NCBI RefSeq assembly: GCF_005234135.1
Contig: NZ_CP039965.1
Span: forward strand, 1,417,501 to 1,481,500
Origin: Pseudorhodobacter turbinis
GTDB lineage: Bacteria > Pseudomonadota > Alphaproteobacteria > Rhodobacterales > Rhodobacteraceae
Reading direction: 5' to 3'
Length of the DNA: 64,000 bases
Shown: piece after piece, positions 9,186 to 18,470 of the stretch
Numbering within the stretch: the stretch's first letter is position 1
Layout: each line of letters opens with the position of its first letter
Made by a program: the position numbers and the translations under genes
Notes under the pieces: model-generated
Told to the model about the DNA's origin: nothing
Seen by the model: only the letters and a program-made list of their open reading frames with translations
Databases searched by the model: none

Positions 9186-10175
9186 ATGTCGTCAGTCCTA
9201 TCCGCGTCCCTGCTCTTGGGATTGATCCTCGGGATCTCGGCGCATCGGGCCGGGCTTTGCACCGTCAAGGCGGTGGCCGAGGTGCTTACCACCCGGCGTG
9301 GCTGGTTTTTGTGGTCCTTCGCCAAGACTTCGTTGTGGACGATGGCACTTTTATCATTTGCCGGGGCTTTGGGCATTGCCCCAACCTTGGGGCAATGGCC
9401 GTTGAACGGCCCCGCACTGATTGGCGGCGTTTTGTTTGGCTTAGGTGCCGGGGCAAACGGGGCTTGCAGCTTCTCAACGTTGGCGCGGCTGGCCGAAGGG
9501 CATTTGGTAATGCTGTTCACCCTTATCGGGTGGCCGATAGGAATGGCCGCTATCCATCTGGCGATTCCCGATCTGCAATATGCACCACTCGCCGCACGGC
9601 ATTTATCGGGCTGGTTGCTGCTGCCACTAGCACCTTGGGTGCTTTGGGAGGTGACGCGCATCTTCAAGCGATTTGGTGATGAGGGCATGGCGATGTTGCA
9701 ATCAGCGCATTGGCCGCTGTCATTTTCCGTCGCGGTGATTGCGGTCGCCAATGTCGGGTTGCTGTTGCTGACCGGACCTTGGTCTTTTACCTCGGCGCTG
9801 ATCTGTACGACCCATGCAGTCCCGCTTGCCAGTTGCGAAAATCCGTCATCGGTGTTTGCGATCTCAGCAGCCGCTGCAATAGGCATTGCTGTTTCAGCGA
9901 TGCTGCGCGGCTCGTTTCGCATTCGCCGGATCAGGCTTGCAGCGGCTTTGCGGCATGGGTCTGCTGGGGTGGCGATGGGGGCTGGGTCAGTGCTTATTCC
10001 TGGCGGCAATGACGGGCTGATCCTGTTTGGTATGCCAGCCCTGTCGCCTCATGCATTACCCGCTTGGCTTGGTATTTGTTTGGGGAGTGGGGTCGCCCTT
10101 GTCATCTTGCGCGCCTTTGGTCGGCCATTGATGGCAATTCGCTGCAATAACGACATTTGCCGCGCGACCCTGTAA
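9186..10175 (+). CDS. YeeE/YedE-family (TsuA-like) sulfur-compound transporter
   Basis: A polytopic membrane protein of 329 aa with about nine helices. The conserved cysteine motifs HRAGLC (near residue 25) and GANGACSFSTLARL are those that line the thiosulfate path in TsuA-type transporters. A late GGNDGLILFGMPALSPHALPAW segment is also family-typical (given here in overlapping parts). Location is the inner membrane. It probably forms a unit with the P460 gene; a joint role in sulfur or redox handling is only inferred. Confidence 0.85.
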   Translation: MSSVLSASLLLGLILGISAHRAGLCTVKAVAEVLTTRRGWFLWSFAKTSLWTMALLSFAGALGIAPTLGQWPLNGPALIGGVLFGLGAGANGACSFSTLARLAEGHLVMLFTLIGWPIGMAAIHLAIPDLQYAPLAARHLSGWLLLPLAPWVLWEVTRIFKRFGDEGMAMLQSAHWPLSFSVAVIAVANVGLLLLTGPWSFTSALICTTHAVPLASCENPSSVFAISAAAAIGIAVSAMLRGSFRIRRIRLAAALRHGSAGVAMGAGSVLIPGGNDGLILFGMPALSPHALPAWLGICLGSGVALVILRAFGRPLMAIRCNNDICRATL

Positions 10176-10234
10176 CAAATCCGCGTTTGGGCGGGTCCCT
10201 TGTACTGAGGCGATGATGAATAGGGAGATGTTGC

Positions 10235-11053
10235 ATGACCACAGCGCGAACAGGGTTATTGGACCGTTTCGGTCATGCATTGGCACGCAAGCTCAATCGA
10301 CCCAGCCAAGGCTACAAGCCCTTCACACCGTCAGATCTTGACACGCTTTGTCAGGCCCTGCGTCCCGGGGACGTGTTGCTAGTGGAGGGGCGTGAGAGAA
10401 TATCAAATGCCATCAAATACTTGACGCAATCCACTTGGTCGCATGCGGCAATGTATGTTGGTGATCAATTACCAACATCTAGCGAAGCCGGTGAAAAACA
10501 TAGGCTGGTTGAAGTCAATCTTGGCGAAGGCTGTGTCAGCGCCCCGTTGAGCAAGTATGTCAATTACAACACTCGGATATGCCGCCCCGTTGGCCTGACA
10601 CCCCAGGAATGTGCCGCTGTGACAGATTTTATGACGGCGCGGCTGGGGCTGAAATACGACTTGCGCAACATCTTTGATTTGTTGCGCTATTTTTTTCCAA
10701 CGCCACCGGTTCCGGTACGCTGGCGACGGAAAATGCTGGCTTTTGGCTCCGGCGATCCGACGCGGGCAATTTGTTCTTCGCTGATTGCCCGGGCGTTTCA
10801 ATCGGTACGCTACCCCATCTTGCCAGACATCCGTGAGGTTAAGGCGCGACCAGGATCGAACTACGCGCGCCATGAGATTTTACACATCCGGCACCACTCG
10901 TTGTTCACCCCGCGCGACTTTGATCTGTCGCCCTATTTCAAAATCATCAAACCGCATCTGGCGCCGGGGTTCGACTATCACTTGTTGGAATGGAGCGACA
11001 GCGAACCTGCCGACGCCTTACCGCCGCAAGGCACAAGCGGCGAGGCTGCATAG
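10235..11053 (+). CDS. YiiX/YaeF-type permuted papain-like amidohydrolase
   Basis: A 272-aa protein with the permuted NlpC/P60 layout: the catalytic His comes first (STWSHAAMYVGD, H70), then a Glu strand (LVEVNLGEG), and the Cys last (RAICSSLIARAF, C180). Family members cleave amide or ester bonds in cell-wall or lipid substrates; the substrate here is not predictable. There is no signal peptide. Its 3' end overlaps the convergent membrane-protein gene by 36 bp. Confidence 0.82.
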   Translation: MTTARTGLLDRFGHALARKLNRPSQGYKPFTPSDLDTLCQALRPGDVLLVEGRERISNAIKYLTQSTWSHAAMYVGDQLPTSSEAGEKHRLVEVNLGEGCVSAPLSKYVNYNTRICRPVGLTPQECAAVTDFMTARLGLKYDLRNIFDLLRYFFPTPPVPVRWRRKMLAFGSGDPTRAICSSLIARAFQSVRYPILPDIREVKARPGSNYARHEILHIRHHSLFTPRDFDLSPYFKIIKPHLAPGFDYHLLEWSDSEPADALPPQGTSGEAA

Positions 11054-11389
11054 CAAAACACAGGCTGCCGCCATCACGCCGAACCAACCAAAAAACCAAA
11101 CCCGACCCGCAATTGCGTTTTCGGCCAAAGATGCGGCAAAGATCAGCTTGCCTTGAGATATAGCATATACCGTGGCCAACAGCCCTATACCCGCAAGGGC
11201 GGCCAAAACTGCTGGACGCACCCCCGACATTCGCAAGGCCGCATAAATGCCCAAGCCGCCAAGGCTGCCGATACCGCCGGTTTTTACCGCCCACAACGGA
11301 TGTGCGCCCAGTGCTTCGGGTAAGCCAAGCACACTGGCCATAATCATCGCTAAGGTGATGGCCAGACTTGCCAGATGCTCAAGTCTCAT
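11018..11389 (-). CDS. Small four-helix membrane protein of unknown function
   Basis: A 123-aa protein with four hydrophobic helices (for example ASLAITLAMIMASVLGL and FGWFGVMAAACVLLCSL) and Arg at both ends. No family recognised. It is convergent with the amidohydrolase gene and 113 bp from the end of the buf operon. The frame is long and the composition is membrane-like, so it is probably real. Confidence 0.55.
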   Translation of the reverse strand: MRLEHLASLAITLAMIMASVLGLPEALGAHPLWAVKTGGIGSLGGLGIYAALRMSGVRPAVLAALAGIGLLATVYAISQGKLIFAASLAENAIAGRVWFFGWFGVMAAACVLLCSLAACALRR

Positions 11390-11502
11390 ATGGTCCTCAT
11401 TCCTTGCAATTTAATCCCGGCGCGCATTACACCGCCTGTCTGGTTGCCAACCGTCACGGTGCATATGTTTGCTTTTGCAGGCATGTCAGATAGCCGCTTT
11501 AT

Positions 11503-12480
11503 TCAATTTCCAAGCATCCAAACCCCATCTGGAAAGAACGCATGAAACGCAAATGCGAACGGAATGTCATGGACCACGTCGCGACCTGCGGCATCGCGTA
11601 CGCGAATATTACCCACCTCTGCCCCCGCACCAATGTTGGCGCTATCCAAGGCCGAGGCTTGGCCCTTTTGCCAAGTGATCGTTACGCCAGCCTCGGTCAA
11701 ACTGCCCGCTGCCCGCACCCGTTCCATAGGCCAAGCCCGATTGCCAACGCGGATCACACGGGCCAAGGGTGCGATGCCATGCGGCGGCGGCGCTCCGTCA
11801 TAAAGGAACGGCTGGATTGAACTGTCATAGCTGACATAGGGGTTCTGCCCATAGGCGCGGCGCCAGTTGGGTTCGTCCATTACCTGACCATCGGGATGGG
11901 CTGCGCGGAAACTTTCCCAGCTTTCCATCCATGCGGGCAACTGCGTCAATTCCTGACCCGCGTAATATCCGACGATGCCCAACCCAGTCGCTTGCTGCCA
12001 CCAGCTTTCGCTTTCTCGGTCATACATCACCATATCTGAATTGCGCAGCAGGCCCGACACACCAAAGCTGAGGGTCTTGCCGTTCAGGCGACGGGAAAAC
12101 ACGATACCGGTGTTGCACAGCGGGCAAAACGTAACCGCAATCGGCTGGCCTTCAACCGTGTCGTTCACAATTTCATGCCACATCAGATAGCGCACCGGAT
12201 AGGCTCGCGCCGTGGCACCATCAGGGGCGAAAGTGATCACCGGCTCACGCGGAGCCAGACGGGTTTCCTGTGCTGCCGGGCGAAAGCCGGGGTCCGACAG
12301 TGCCGGAATGCCGTCCTTTGGCGGGCCGCCGGACATCACCTCATCCATCTGGATCGTGCTGCGACTGAAATCGGTGTTCGGCCAGGCGGCGCTAAAATCT
12401 TGCGCCGTTGCGCTGCCCGCGATCACGAGCGACATCACGGTCGCCGCCAAAATGCTGCGAAAGGGGGGGCGCTCAAGCAT
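11503..12480 (-). CDS. DUF3179 domain secreted protein
   Basis: A 325-aa protein with a signal peptide (cleavage after GSATA). The DUF3179 signature is clear: a Cys pair in VTFCPLCNTGIVF, then FGVSGLLRNSDMVMYDRES and SWWQQATGLGIVG. CxxC suggests metal or redox binding in the periplasm; the function is unknown. Its ATG (12480) overlaps the stop of the DoxX gene by 8 bp, so it is the last gene of the bufABC-doxX operon and probably part of the same metal-stress response. Confidence 0.88.
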   Translation of the reverse strand: MLERPPFRSILAATVMSLVIAGSATAQDFSAAWPNTDFSRSTIQMDEVMSGGPPKDGIPALSDPGFRPAAQETRLAPREPVITFAPDGATARAYPVRYLMWHEIVNDTVEGQPIAVTFCPLCNTGIVFSRRLNGKTLSFGVSGLLRNSDMVMYDRESESWWQQATGLGIVGYYAGQELTQLPAWMESWESFRAAHPDGQVMDEPNWRRAYGQNPYVSYDSSIQPFLYDGAPPPHGIAPLARVIRVGNRAWPMERVRAAGSLTEAGVTITWQKGQASALDSANIGAGAEVGNIRVRDAAGRDVVHDIPFAFAFHAFFPDGVWMLGN

Positions 12481-13033
12481 GGGCGGGCACAGATGCAGAG
12501 CGCAGCCAGCGCGATACAAAGGCATCCGCCGAAAGCCGCCCGCCACCAACAACCATCAGCATCACCATCAAGACAGCCCATAGCAATCGCTGGTCGGCAA
12601 TCAGTCCGTAAGGATCGGTGTCAAAAAACGCCCCGACGGTGGCCGCGTCAATTCCGTGGCCATAAATGTCGGTAAGGCTCATAACCGCCACAAACCCGAT
12701 CATCCCAAAGGCGGCCAGCCGGGTGCCAAGCCCGATCAGGATCATCAGTGGCAGCGCCAGCTCTGCCAGCGTTCCAGCCAAAACAACCAGCTTCAGCGCC
12801 ACAGGCACCTGTGAGGCATCATAGCCGACCGACTCCATGTAGGTTGGCAAGATTTGCACATAGGCCCCGGTCGAGAGCCCAAAGCCGTCGACCTTGGTTA
12901 GAAGCGAGTTCAGAAAAAATGGCAGCAGCACCGAAGCAAATGCCAGCCGGACAAGCAGCGAAAGCGCAGAGCCGGTCCGGTCGGAGACCTGAGATGAGGC
13001 TGAAAACAGCGGGGCGAACATGGCAAGCTTCAT
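12473..13033 (-). CDS. DoxX-family membrane protein of the buf operon
   Basis: A 186-aa integral membrane protein with about four helices and the DoxX pattern (LVRLAFASVLLPFFLNSL, AELALPLMILIGLGTRLAA). The start MKLAMFAPLF at 13033 is preferred because AAGGACAGACCC precedes it. It starts 14 bp after bufC and overlaps the DUF3179 gene. DoxX proteins commonly accompany bufferin operons, where a redox or membrane role is presumed. Confidence 0.85.
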   Translation of the reverse strand: MKLAMFAPLFSASSQVSDRTGSALSLLVRLAFASVLLPFFLNSLLTKVDGFGLSTGAYVQILPTYMESVGYDASQVPVALKLVVLAGTLAELALPLMILIGLGTRLAAFGMIGFVAVMSLTDIYGHGIDAATVGAFFDTDPYGLIADQRLLWAVLMVMLMVVGGGRLSADAFVSRWLRSASVPAHA

Positions 13034-13046
13034 GGGTCTGTCCTTT

Positions 13047-13775
13047 TCAATGTGGTTGTGGCATCGCCTGCAGGGCGCAGGTCGCAAAAATAGCGGCAAA
13101 GATTGCGCCGTGATCGGCATTGGTGGGCAGCGCCTTTCGCAATGGCAAACCGGCGGCAAGCGCGTCCATTGTGGCGCAGGTTCCCGCAGGGGCTGCGACT
13201 TGCAACACCATCATCGCGGGGCGGCACAACAAAATCTCGCCAGCCGGATCGTTGGCTTCGGTTTGACCATTGTGACGGTTCCAGATGGCCAGCACGGGTT
13301 GGGCGTCGGTCAGCCATCGCGCTGAGGGGTGCGGTCGCAACCGCAACCCGCCCAATTTCTCTGGCGATACTTCGGCCAGTGCTGTGGGTTCCAATGGCGT
13401 GGCATCCGCCGCATGGGTGGCGTGGCGCCGCAAAGCCTCCAACCGTGCCACGCCCGGAAGATAGGGCAAGCTGGAAACGGGTGCGAAGGTCACAAGCCAA
13501 TCTGCAAAATCATCGCCGTATAACGCCATAATCGGCAGCCGTGGCGGATGGTGGCGCAGATATTCGCGCGCCATAGCCGAAAAGAATTCGGGCCCAACAA
13601 GGTCGCGCACCACAGGGAAATTCGCGGCGAGCGCGTCGGTCAATCCGACGGTGACGTTGTTGCGATAGATGTCATAACGGCTTGTGGCCTGGCGGCCGGA
13701 TGCGTCAATCAGGTCGGCAGGCCGGGGCAATTCCGGTGCGGTCAGGGCTGCGGCAAATTCGGAAAATGTGATCAT
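13047..13775 (-). CDS. BufC/HvfC-type (DUF2063) partner of the bufferin-modifying enzyme
   Basis: A 242-aa protein beginning [19 protein letters not shown], with [24 protein letters not shown], the DUF2063 signature (shown as overlapping parts), and [19 protein letters not shown]. BufC/HvfC presents the precursor peptide to the MNIO enzyme (known for the family). Its ATG overlaps the bufB stop (ATGA), indicating tight coupling with bufB. Confidence 0.88.
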   Translation of the reverse strand: MITFSEFAAALTAPELPRPADLIDASGRQATSRYDIYRNNVTVGLTDALAANFPVVRDLVGPEFFSAMAREYLRHHPPRLPIMALYGDDFADWLVTFAPVSSLPYLPGVARLEALRRHATHAADATPLEPTALAEVSPEKLGGLRLRPHPSARWLTDAQPVLAIWNRHNGQTEANDPAGEILLCRPAMMVLQVAAPAGTCATMDALAAGLPLRKALPTNADHGAIFAAIFATCALQAMPQPH

Positions 13776-14611
13776 GCCGCTTTCCTGCCCTGCAAAAGCG
13801 TTGCGGCACGCGCGGCTTCGGCCTCAAGCACGGCAAAGGGCGGCACGTCATTGTCCCATTCGATCAAGGTCGGCCTTGGCCCTGTTAGGGCGATCACATC
13901 GCCATAAAGCTGCCAGACCGGATCAGCCACTGGCGCACCGTGGGTGTCGATCAGCACAGGCGTGCCGGCGTTGTCGATTTGCGCGTCATGTCCGCCAAGG
14001 TGAATTTCCCCGACGGCCTCTAGCGGAAAGTCCGCGATATAGTCGCGCGGGTCCAATCCAAGATTGGTAGCCGAGATGAAAACATTGTTCACATCCAGCA
14101 AAAGCCCGCAGCCAGTGCGATCAACGACGGCGGCTAGGAAGTCGGTTTCGGAGAGCGTACTTTCGGTAAAGCGCAGATAGCTGGAGGGGTTCTCCAGCAA
14201 CATCTTGCGGCCCAAAACCTGTTGCACCTGATCAACATGGGCCGAAACCAATGCCAGCGTTTCAGCGGTATAGGGCAGCGGAAGCAAGTCGTTGAAATAG
14301 GCACCTTCATGGGTGGACCAGGCAAGATGCTCGGAAAAGCTGGCGGGGTTCAGCCAATCGACCAAATGGCGCAACCGCGCCAGATGGTCCCGGTCCAGCG
14401 CGGCCATGCCGCCAATTGACAGGCCGACGCCATGCACCGATATCGCAAAGCGCGTGGCCAGATCGCGCAGCATCGCCAGCCGAGGGCCACCGTCCAGCAT
14501 ATAATTCTCGGCGTGAATCTCAAGCCACCCAACAGCGCCGGGCGTGACCAGATCGGAAAAATGCTCGGATTTGAAACCGACTCCGGCAGTGTTGGGCAGA
14601 GCGTTGATCAT
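13772..14611 (-). CDS. BufB: MNIO-family (DUF692) multinuclear iron enzyme modifying the bufferin precursor
   Basis: A 279-aa TIM-barrel protein of the DUF692/MbnB/HvfB family. Metal-binding stretches are visible in order: [55 protein letters not shown] and LIEWDNDVP. These enzymes use two or three irons and O2 to convert Cys of a precursor into thiooxazole or oxazolone-type heterocycles. The substrate should be the BufA encoded 67 bp upstream. Length is typical. Confidence 0.93.
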   Translation of the reverse strand: MINALPNTAGVGFKSEHFSDLVTPGAVGWLEIHAENYMLDGGPRLAMLRDLATRFAISVHGVGLSIGGMAALDRDHLARLRHLVDWLNPASFSEHLAWSTHEGAYFNDLLPLPYTAETLALVSAHVDQVQQVLGRKMLLENPSSYLRFTESTLSETDFLAAVVDRTGCGLLLDVNNVFISATNLGLDPRDYIADFPLEAVGEIHLGGHDAQIDNAGTPVLIDTHGAPVADPVWQLYGDVIALTGPRPTLIEWDNDVPPFAVLEAEAARAATLLQGRKAA

Positions 14612-14678
14612 GGGGGTACTCGGACGTTAAGGGGGATTTGAAGCCGCCATCCGAGGCGGCTTCAATCAGGATAATGCT

Positions 14679-14987
14679 TCAGGCTGCGGGAAGATCCCGC
14701 TCCAGGGCTTCCATGGCGCCGGTGCGCGCAACGCCGTCAGCCGAAGCAGGAAGCTCCATGGTCAGACAGGTTCCCGCGGGTACCATTTTCCACGAATTTC
14801 CCTGGTAATCGACCTTCGAAGTGCCTGCACAGGTGGTGCCAGCGCCCGCCGCGCAGTCATTCTGCCCCGCCAAGGCGACGCCAAAGCACTTTTCCATTTC
14901 CTGGGCCTGTGCCGGCCCAGCGAAATGTGCCGCCAAACCAGCTGCCAAGGCGCCAGCGATTATCAGGTTTTTTGGATGACTCGTCAT
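14679..14987 (-). CDS. BufA: bufferin-type (DUF2282) precursor
   Basis: A 102-aa exported peptide with a signal sequence ending near AQAQE and four cysteines (C34, C45, C53, C74) in the bufferin pattern [21 protein letters not shown] and [12 protein letters not shown] 14987 is chosen because it gives a clean signal peptide and GGAGAAAACC precedes it. Bufferins are periplasmic metal-binding peptides (copper in studied cases) whose central cysteines are modified by BufBC. An ECF-type promoter motif lies 52 bp upstream. Confidence 0.92.
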   Translation of the reverse strand: MTSHPKNLIIAGALAAGLAAHFAGPAQAQEMEKCFGVALAGQNDCAAGAGTTCAGTSKVDYQGNSWKMVPAGTCLTMELPASADGVARTGAMEALERDLPAA

Positions 14988-15038
14988 CAGGTTTTCTCCA
15001 ATTGAACAAAGCAAAGGCACCAGCGCCTTCCCTCATAT

Positions 15039-15064
15039 GACACGCCAGTGCGCCAGCCGTTACA
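15039..15064 (-). promoter_or_regulatory. Candidate ECF-sigma promoter of the buf operon
   Basis: Reading the minus strand, TGTAACG (15064-15058) and CGTGTC (15044-15039) are separated by 13 bp and end 52 bp before bufA. Both boxes and the spacing match the motif in front of the anti-sigma gene at 5296-5321, while the spacers differ. This suggests that the sigma factor at 4651 transcribes bufABC-doxX-DUF3179. Confidence 0.65.
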
Positions 15065-15490
15065 CAGGTCACGAACAGGTGAACCATGGCGTTTCAACCG
15101 CAGATCGATATTTCTCTGAGCCTGCACTCGTCATCTTTCAGCGTACTGAAAAAAGCCCCGACAATTTTCCTGTGCTTAGGAATGGTTGCGCGCGAATTAA
15201 TCCTTGCCGTCCAGGCATGTGCATCACGTCTTCAAGACGCCCCTGTGGCGAAGTGTGCTAAAGCTCGACACCGATGACATGCTGCAGCCGGTGAAGGTTC
15301 AGTAAGCCGCTGACGGGAGCGGACGTTCGCGATGGATGCAGCGAAGGTCTAAAATGAGCCCAATATGACCGAAGCTGCGGCACGCACGAGGGCCCGCTTT
15401 CGGTGTCTAGTTCCAACGACAAATAAGGTTTTCCCGTATGCTCTACCAACCTCAGCCAGTAGAGCATACATTGATCGCGAGTTATCTTAT
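15065..15490 (+). other. Intergenic stretch without a recognisable gene
   Basis: About 425 bp between the buf promoter and the split pirin gene. Short frames exist but have no family likeness, ribosome binding site or coding character that I trust. Confidence 0.5.
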
Positions 15491-16213
15491 TTAAGGCCAG
15501 TCTTTTGGTTTTGTACGGTCAAGTTCCGGGGTGATCGGGATAAATTCAGCGTCGTCACCGGGCGGCAATTTGAACGGGCCGTTTTCCCAGTCGCCTGCTT
15601 TCCAGTCTTCCTTTGCCTGCTCGATACGGTCTTTCGAGGATGAGACGAAGTTCCACCACAGATAGCGCTTTTCGTTCAGCGTCGCACCGCCAAGGGCCAT
15701 GAAACGTGCGCCCTTTGGACCTGCCTTTAGCGTCATCTTATCGCCTGGGCGGAACACCATCATGCGGCCTTTTTCAAACAGGTCACCAGCAATTTCGACG
15801 CTGCCTTCACTGACATACACACCGCGATCCTCTTGATCGTCGGGCAGCGGAAAGGACTTTCCTGCCTCAAGCACGACGTCCAGATAAAAGGTTTCCGACT
15901 GCATCGTAACAGGGCTGGTTTCGCCGTAGGCAGTGCCGAGGATCAAGTGCGCGCGGGTGCCTGTGTCGGTGATCAGCGGCAGGGCGCCTTCCTTGTGATG
16001 TTCAAAGTCCGGCTCCATTTCTTCTTTGTCCGATGGCAAAGCAAGCCACGTCTGGATACCGAACAGTTTGTTTTGCTTGGCGCGTGTCGCGTCGCTGGTC
16101 CGCTCAGAGTGGGTGACGCCTTTGCCCGCCGTCATCCAGTTCACCTCGCCGGGATAAATCATCTGGTGGGTACCAAGGCTGTCGCGATGTTCGAATTCCC
16201 CCTCATAAAGGTA

Positions 16214-17364
16214 GGCTGTGTCTTGATATCGTGTTGGTCGGCCTTCGTTTTGCCAGAAATGGCCAATATCCCACTCTGGTCGCAATAAACCGGAGGCCTC
16301 CGTGTCATTGAAGCAAACCAGAAACATCAGTCAGCACGCATTCCGTGAGTTCCTCAATCGGATCATCCACCTTACCCCACGACAGATCGAGGATCTCCTT
16401 TCACGGACGCACGATGTCCGTCAGAGACGGGCGGCACTGGCTGAAATAGAGACACGAACAGAACAAGAACGCAAGTGTCCGTATTGCAGCGAAGATGGTC
16501 GCCAGAAATGGGGGCAGACACGAACCGGTGTGCAGCGATATCGTTGCGACTGCTGTTTGCGAACTTACTCTGGGCTGACCGGAACCCAGATCTGCGGACT
16601 GCACCGGCACGATCTTTTCTTGGAGGTTATTCGGAATATGCTATCGGACACGCCCCTCTCGTGTCGCAAGCTCGCCGCGCGTCTTGGGCTTACGAAAGAT
16701 ACGATATGGCGGTGGCGGATGATCATTCTGGAGTCACTTGCAGAGGCTTGTGACAAGGATTTCTCTGGCGTTGTGGAGGTCGATGAGACCTATCAGCGAG
16801 AAAGCCGGAAGGGCTCTCGTGAATGGGCAAATCACGCGGCTAACTCTAACCAGCATCCCGCGCCGCCTCGGCCGCAGTGGTATGTTTATCGCAGCGGACG
16901 GATCAAGATGGCACGTGGCCTCTCGCAGTGGCAGATTCCTTTGCTGACGGTGATGGATCGGGGCGGCAGGCGTCTCTTCGCACCGATCGCAAACCGTCGA
17001 AACCGGACAATCGAAATCGCTCTGGCGCCGATTGTTCCAGATGATGCGGTGTTATGTAGCGATGGTATGAGGGCATATCGCGCTTTCTGCAAAAAGCACA
17101 GCCTCACACACTACGAGGTCTCGAACAAACCTGGGAAACGTGTCGTCGCCGGTGCGTTTCACATCCAGAACGTCAATGCGTTGCACGCGCGATATGATGC
17201 TTTTATCCGGCCGTTCTGCGGACCAGCGACGAAATATCTCCATCGCTATCTGCGCTGGTTCCTTCTTCGCGCCAAGATCAAGCCCGAAGCCGCATTTCGG
17301 AGCATCCTCGCAGCAGCCTGAATAGGAAGCGCGAACATTCCCAACACGATATAGCGACACAACC
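16214..17364 (+). mobile_element. IS1595-family insertion sequence with 8-bp target duplication
   Basis: 1151 bp, bounded by inverted repeats GGCTGTGTCTTGATATCGTG (left) and GGTTGTGTCGCTATATCGTG (right, reverse complement). TAAAGGTA is duplicated on both sides (16206-16213 and 17365-17372), the 8-bp duplication expected for IS1595. The clean ends show a recent, simple insertion, unlike the three IS3 copies. Confidence 0.93.
16302..17321 (+). CDS. IS1595-family transposase
   Basis: A 339-aa protein with an N-terminal zinc ribbon (KCPYCSEDG, then RYRCDCCLRTYSGLTGT), a helix-turn-helix (KLAARLGLTKDTIWRW) and a DDE-type ISXO2 core with VVEVDETYQ, LCSDGMRAY and a late His/Asn region around FHIQNVNALHARY. 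Length and domain order fit IS1595-family enzymes. The frame is intact. Confidence 0.9.
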   Translation: MSLKQTRNISQHAFREFLNRIIHLTPRQIEDLLSRTHDVRQRRAALAEIETRTEQERKCPYCSEDGRQKWGQTRTGVQRYRCDCCLRTYSGLTGTQICGLHRHDLFLEVIRNMLSDTPLSCRKLAARLGLTKDTIWRWRMIILESLAEACDKDFSGVVEVDETYQRESRKGSREWANHAANSNQHPAPPRPQWYVYRSGRIKMARGLSQWQIPLLTVMDRGGRRLFAPIANRRNRTIEIALAPIVPDDAVLCSDGMRAYRAFCKKHSLTHYEVSNKPGKRVVAGAFHIQNVNALHARYDAFIRPFCGPATKYLHRYLRWFLLRAKIKPEAAFRSILAAA

Positions 17365-17688
17365 TAAAGGTAAGTGACGGTTCCCAACCCGATATGCGGG
17401 TGCGGGCGCACATCGATGCCGCCCTCGTCAATGAACTCAGCCGGACCCATTTGGTCGAAGAAGATGAAAGGACCGACCATCTGCCGGTCGGGAGCGGGCA
17501 ATGCACGGCGTACGTCGAAGCCGCCAATGTCACGTGCGCGAGGAATAATCAGCGTTTCGATACTATTGGTGTCAGACTCAGGGCATTCAGGGTTTTGGAT
17601 CGGATTCCAGCTCATAACGGCTCTCCTATTGGGGCGGCGGTGGCATAAAGGCACACTGGCGGTGAATTTACCGCCAGCGCTTTGGCAC

Positions 17689-18429
17689 TTATGGTGCGAG
17701 GTCGAAGAATAGAAACTCTGCGTCTTTGCCTTGATCAAACGTCAACGCGCCTGTTCCGTCAATCGCGAGTCCATCACCTTTGTTCAAAATGATTTCGTTT
17801 ACGCGGACCGACCCACCTGCGACTTGAACCCATGCTTTTCGTCCCGCAGTCAGGTCCTGCGTGATCATTTGATCCCCGCTCAATGTGGCCGCGTAGACGC
17901 TGGCATCGGCTTGCGTTTTCATCGACCCGTCACGTCCATCTTTTGACAGAAACAGCTTCAGTTTGCCGTCTTTGTCAGCAGACGTCAGATCCATCGTATC
18001 ATAAGTCGGCTGCGTGTTTTCCACCTCGGGCACCAGCCAGACCTGCAAGAAGCGCATTTCATCGGTCGCAGATGGGTTAAATTCAGAGTGCGTCACACCT
18101 GATCCTGCGCTCATGTATTGCACGCCACCTGTCCCAACGACCGAGCCGTTGCCCATGCTGTCTTTGTGCTCAAGCGCACCACCCATCACATAGGAAAAAA
18201 TCTCCGCGTTCTTGTGGGGATGCGCGCCAAATCCTTTGCCGCCATCGACAAGGTCGTCGTTGATGACGATCAGATTGCCGAAGCCAAGATGGTTGGGGTC
18301 GTAATACTGACCAAAGCTAAAGCTATGCGCGGACTTGAGCCAGCCAAAGTCAGCTTTACCGCGCTCAACGGCAGGCCGCTTGGTGAAGGTAAGGGCGTTT
18401 TGTGTCGTGATATTCTGATGACGTGTCAT
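17689..18429 (-). CDS. Pirin-family (YhhW-like) bicupin protein
   Basis: A 246-aa protein with the pirin metal-site stretch [24 protein letters not shown] (in overlapping parts) supplying two His, then [12 protein letters not shown] with a third His. The short two-cupin layout and [19 protein letters not shown] resemble YhhW, a quercetin 2,3-dioxygenase-like protein. Start MTRHQN at 18429 follows AAGGAATGAAC. It is the third gene of a leftward set (doxX, reductase, pirin, then the split pirin) opposite a LysR gene. Confidence 0.9.
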   Translation of the reverse strand: MTRHQNITTQNALTFTKRPAVERGKADFGWLKSAHSFSFGQYYDPNHLGFGNLIVINDDLVDGGKGFGAHPHKNAEIFSYVMGGALEHKDSMGNGSVVGTGGVQYMSAGSGVTHSEFNPSATDEMRFLQVWLVPEVENTQPTYDTMDLTSADKDGKLKLFLSKDGRDGSMKTQADASVYAATLSGDQMITQDLTAGRKAWVQVAGGSVRVNEIILNKGDGLAIDGTGALTFDQGKDAEFLFFDLAP

Positions 18430-18470
18430 ATGTTCATTCCTTTTGAAAACGCATGCCAAGGGGCTGCGTA

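Larger units (their letters stand above)
15491..17615 (-). pseudogene. Pirin-family gene split by an IS1595-family element
   Basis: The N-terminal part (17615-17373) starts [15 protein letters not shown] after GGAGAGCCGTT and contains the cupin stretch [11 protein letters not shown] and [15 protein letters not shown]. The C-terminal part (16213-15491) resumes with YEGEFEHRDSLGTHQMIYPGEVNWMTAGKGVTHSERT (several overlapping blocks) and runs to the normal end. The two parts join across the 8-bp duplication TAAAGGTA, so precise loss of the IS would restore the gene. Pirins are metal-binding bicupins, often with quercetinase activity. A second, intact pirin gene lies 73 bp upstream. Confidence 0.92.

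Noticed and set aside
9143..10009. 288-aa minus-strand frame opposite the YeeE/YedE gene
   Set aside because: Low-complexity, no start signal, fully antisense to a clear membrane transporter.
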